A DNA stretch of 64,000 nt, from contig NZ_KZ826481.1 of NCBI RefSeq assembly GCF_003205515.1, forward strand, positions 102,650-166,649, written 5' to 3'. Position 1 is the first letter of the stretch, and each line of letters begins with the position of its first letter. The notes under the pieces were generated by a model. The model did no database searches. It was not told where the DNA came from and saw only the letters and a list, made by a program, of their open reading frames with translations. Below are positions 57,767-64,000 of the stretch, in pieces. The position numbers were made by a program, and so were the translations under genes. The stretch is from Litorivita pollutaquae. GTDB lineage: Bacteria > Pseudomonadota > Alphaproteobacteria > Rhodobacterales > Rhodobacteraceae.

Positions 57767-59029
57767 TCATTGCGCCGTGTCGGTGTCGTCTTCCTCTTGG
57801 GCCTCAAAGGACACCTCTTGCGCCACCTCCACCGCGACCGAGGTCGAGGTCGGCATGACCGGTGCATAGGGTGCATTGTTTTCGACATTGGGCGCCGGGC
57901 GCTGCGTCATCCGGTAAAGCGCATAGGCCGAGAGCAGCATCAGCAAGAAACAGATCATCCCGAAATACCCCGGGGGGCCAAAGGTCTCCATGATCAACCC
58001 GACGATAATCGGGCCGAAAATCGCGCCAACGCCATTGATGAACATCATCCCTGCCGAAGCGGCGGCCATTTCGTCATGCTCCAAAAAGTCATTCGTATAG
58101 GCCATGAGCAGCGAATAAAGCGGGTTTGCGGCCCCGCCGACCAAAACCGCCGCAAGGACAAGCAGGGGAAAGGCCGTGCCCACCACCATACCGACAAAGG
58201 CGCCAAGCCCGCCAATCAACGCGGTGATCATGATCAACCGCCGCCGGTCCATCCGGTCCGAGAGCCATCCGAGCGGGAACTGCGCTGCTGTTGCCCCGAC
58301 ATAAAACGCCGCCACAAACATCGAGATCTGCGCCAAGCCCAGCCCGGCCATAGAGCCGTAAACCGCCGCCATGCCATATTGCGCGGCAAACACCCCGCCC
58401 AAGAGAAACATGCCCACCGAGCCAAGCGGTGATACGGTCATCACTTCGCGTAGGGTCATCCGTTTGGTGGTTTCAAAGGCCGGAGTCGGCGAGATCGACA
58501 ATAGAATCGGCGCGAAGGAAATCGAAACCAGCACAGAGGGGATCACAAAGAGCACAAATCCTGACGGATCGGCGGTCAGCAACAGCCCCTGCGCGGCGAT
58601 GATGCCAAGGGTCTGGGTGACCATATAGAGCGACAGCGCCTGCCCGCGGTTCTCGTTCGAGGCCGCATTGTTGAGCCAGCTTTCCGCAGTCACATAGACA
58701 CCGGAGAAACAAAATCCCAAAATCAACCGGCCGATGGTCCATGAAACCGGATCGGTCAGCACGGGAAACAGGATCAAGACGGCCGAAATGAACGAGCCGA
58801 GCGCGGCAAACACCCGCACATGACCGACACGGCGGATCATTTCGGGGGCCATGCGTGAGCCGCCAAGGAAGCCGGCGAAATAGGCGGACATGATGATCGA
58901 CATCTCAAAGGTCGAAAACCCTTCAATTTCGCCGCGCACACCCAAAAGCGTGCCCTGAAACCCATTGCCGATCATCAAAAGCAACATGCCGAGAAGCAGC
59001 GCCCATGCGGATTTAAAAACTTGGCTCAT
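57767..59029 (-). CDS. MFS transporter (YcaD-like family)
   Basis: The 420-residue protein has about 12 membrane helices. Major facilitator features include GRLILGFCFSGVYVTAESWLNN and a loop LSDRMDRRRLI between helices. The acidic C-terminal tail ends EAQEEDDTDTAQ. The ATG at 59029 gives MSQVFKSAWALLLG; a longer open frame lacks a site. Substrate unknown. Confidence 0.87.
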   Translation of the reverse strand: MSQVFKSAWALLLGMLLLMIGNGFQGTLLGVRGEIEGFSTFEMSIIMSAYFAGFLGGSRMAPEMIRRVGHVRVFAALGSFISAVLILFPVLTDPVSWTIGRLILGFCFSGVYVTAESWLNNAASNENRGQALSLYMVTQTLGIIAAQGLLLTADPSGFVLFVIPSVLVSISFAPILLSISPTPAFETTKRMTLREVMTVSPLGSVGMFLLGGVFAAQYGMAAVYGSMAGLGLAQISMFVAAFYVGATAAQFPLGWLSDRMDRRRLIMITALIGGLGAFVGMVVGTAFPLLVLAAVLVGGAANPLYSLLMAYTNDFLEHDEMAAASAGMMFINGVGAIFGPIIVGLIMETFGPPGYFGMICFLLMLLSAYALYRMTQRPAPNVENNAPYAPVMPTSTSVAVEVAQEVSFEAQEEDDTDTAQ

Positions 59030-59246
59030 GGCAGGATCGATCCTTCGGCGGTCAAGGGCAATGGTCGGGGTGGCATGTCGTCGTCGGTCCACGTCGTCTT
59101 TTCGGGGCGCCGGGCGGCGCGGGGTCGGTACACACGGGATCGGGGCACCGTCATCCCCGGCACAGGCCGAGCACCGGCATGGCGCAGGGCCACGCTGTCA
59201 CGTCATAGGGCCGGGATCAACACGCTCCTCCTACGGGGGCGGCATT

Positions 59247-60353
59247 TCATGTGTCATAACCGCCCTTTGGCAGCAAAAGCGACGCATCGCCATAGGAAAA
59301 AAACCGGTAACCCGAGGCGACTGCGTGTTGGTAAATCTCGGTGATCCGATCTTGCCCCATCAAGGCCGCGACCAACATCATCAATGTCGATTTCGGCAAG
59401 TGGAAATTGGTCATCAAGGCATCGGTGATTTTAAACTCAAAACCGGGATAGATGAAAATATCGGTCTCGCCGCGCCAAGGGGCAATCGCACCGGTGGCGC
59501 GCGCCGCGCTCTCGATGAGCCTTAGGGCCGTGGTGCCGACGGGGATCACCCGCCCGCCCGCCGCTTTGGTTGCGGCAATCTCTTCGGCGGCGATCTCGCT
59601 GACCTCGCCCCATTCGGCATGCATTTTATGTGTGGTGACATCCTCGACCTTGACCGGCAAAAACGTCCCCGCCCCGACATGCAAGGTCACATAGGTGAAT
59701 GCGACGCCTTTGGCGCGCAGGGCATCCAAAAGCGCATCGTCGAAATGCAGCGAGGCGGTCGGCGCGGCCACCGCCCCCGAGGCGCGGGCAAAAACCGTTT
59801 GGTAGTCGGATTTGTCTTGCGCGTCGGCGGGGCGTTTGGCGGCGATATAGGGCGGCAGGGGCATGGCGCCGGCTTCGGCGAGCGCCGCATCGAAATCCTC
59901 ACCGGTGAGGGAGAACTCCAACACCCCCTGCCCGTCTTCCTTGGCGATCAATCGGGCGCTGAGGCTGTCCGAGAACACCACCTCCTCGCCCTCACGGATT
60001 TTCTTGAGCGGTTTGAGCAGCGCGGTCCAGCGCGCGCCCGCGCCACCTGCGCGCGGCTCGAGCAGGGTGACTTCGATCTTGGCCGAAGTGGCACCCGCAT
60101 CGCCGGTCCGGTGGCGCGCGCCGGTCAACCGCGCCGGGATCACTTTGGTATCGTTGAGAACCAACCTGTCCCCCGCGCGCAAGAACTGCGGCAAATCATA
60201 GGCATGGTGATCAAAGATCGGGGCGCCAAGCGCGGCACCATCGGCCACCAACATCCGGCTCGACGACCGTGGTTTGGCCGGACGCGTGGCGATCAAATCA
60301 TCCGGCAGATCGAAATCAAAATCAGCCAAGGTAAGCGGAGCAGTCTCGGTCAT
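59247..60353 (-). CDS. queA: S-adenosylmethionine:tRNA ribosyltransferase-isomerase
   Basis: QueA adds the epoxycyclopentane ring during queuosine synthesis in tRNA. The 368 residues show [15 protein letters not shown] near the N-terminus, [13 protein letters not shown], and [14 protein letters not shown]. The ATG at 60353 ([14 protein letters not shown]) is preferred; an in-frame ATG 15 bases earlier lies in a tandem repeat. Other queuosine genes are not nearby. Confidence 0.95.
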   Translation of the reverse strand: MTETAPLTLADFDFDLPDDLIATRPAKPRSSSRMLVADGAALGAPIFDHHAYDLPQFLRAGDRLVLNDTKVIPARLTGARHRTGDAGATSAKIEVTLLEPRAGGAGARWTALLKPLKKIREGEEVVFSDSLSARLIAKEDGQGVLEFSLTGEDFDAALAEAGAMPLPPYIAAKRPADAQDKSDYQTVFARASGAVAAPTASLHFDDALLDALRAKGVAFTYVTLHVGAGTFLPVKVEDVTTHKMHAEWGEVSEIAAEEIAATKAAGGRVIPVGTTALRLIESAARATGAIAPWRGETDIFIYPGFEFKITDALMTNFHLPKSTLMMLVAALMGQDRITEIYQHAVASGYRFFSYGDASLLLPKGGYDT

Positions 60354-60358
60354 CGGTG

Positions 60359-60384
60359 CAAGGTCCATTAACAAGGTCCATTAA
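60359..60384. repeat. Tandem 13-bp duplication at the queA 5' end
   Basis: CAAGGTCCATTAA occurs twice in direct succession (60359-60371, 60372-60384). Each copy carries a minus-strand ATG; only the downstream one is in frame with queA. Confidence 0.9.
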
Positions 60385-60493
60385 AGAACGGGCGGCAAAA
60401 ACGGAGGGCAGAACGCAGCGCGAAACGGCGCGACCGCCAATGCCCTGTCTGCGGCCTCTAACGCGCGGCAGCGACGGGATCAACCGACTGCAC

Positions 60494-64000
<3,507 letters not shown>

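Noticed and set aside
59030..59246. Possible small gene between queA and the MFS transporter
   Set aside because: No frame with a ribosome site, and the sequence is plain GC-rich spacer.

Overview
The window looks like chromosomal DNA of a marine-type alphaproteobacterium of the Rhodobacteraceae (Roseobacter group). The evidence is the high GC content, the trpE-yibQ-trpGDC neighbourhood, alphaproteobacterial LexA boxes of the form GTTC-N7-GTTC, a fused 1100+ residue indolepyruvate oxidoreductase, a GTA-type endolysin/holin pair, and protein sequences that match roseobacter families throughout. I see no tRNA, rRNA, insertion sequence, CRISPR array or plasmid/phage backbone. Gene density is high and nearly everything is core metabolism.

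Layout: 1-12.8 kb holds the 3' end of an aminotransferase, a PpiD-like foldase, trpE, an oppositely oriented yibQ-type gene, and then a tightly coupled run trpG-trpD / trpC-moaC-(GIY-YIG nuclease)-moeA-lexA. 12.8-19.1 kb holds comEC (convergent with lexA), gltX, gltA and a membrane-anchored RTX-like protein. 19.5-31 kb is a long minus-strand block: acyltransferase, murI, argC, ccmE, endolysin, holin, ccmF, ccmH and a PaaG-like hydratase, preceded upstream by the fused indolepyruvate oxidoreductase, whose divergent LysR gene sits across a clear operator region. 32.5-37.1 kb has purL, a Cys-cluster protein, bolA, a 54-residue membrane peptide and grxD, then zapA with a coiled-coil partner on the other strand. 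37.4-45 kb holds transketolase, a DUF2161 nuclease-like protein, a secreted protein, an SMR transporter, a GapB-like GAPDH, a 47-residue membrane peptide, a hydrolase, coaD and a CBS protein. 45.1-51.8 kb is a valine catabolism cluster (LysR, mmsA, unknown, acyl-CoA dehydrogenase, 3-hydroxyisobutyryl-CoA hydrolase, mmsB) followed by a DUF2892 gene. 51.8-64 kb is all minus strand: uvrA, a methyltransferase, lpdA, a DUF924 gene, an MFS transporter, queA and a very large AsmA-like envelope protein whose N-terminal coding region runs into a hexanucleotide repeat at the window end.

How the parts fit: two SOS genes (lexA, uvrA) carry perfect LexA boxes. Three loci (transketolase, the GapB-like GAPDH, DUF924) carry variants of one palindrome, TTAGCGCTAA, suggesting a shared LacI-family regulator of central carbon flow. 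The GAPDH has residue changes expected for NADP use, which fits a gluconeogenic role. The most unusual items are the lysis cassette nested in the cytochrome c maturation genes, the nuclease gene spliced with 4-base overlaps into the molybdenum cofactor operon, the in-frame (Glu-Ala)n repeat of the AsmA-like protein, and two conserved-looking small membrane proteins. I did not find a clear undescribed multi-gene system.
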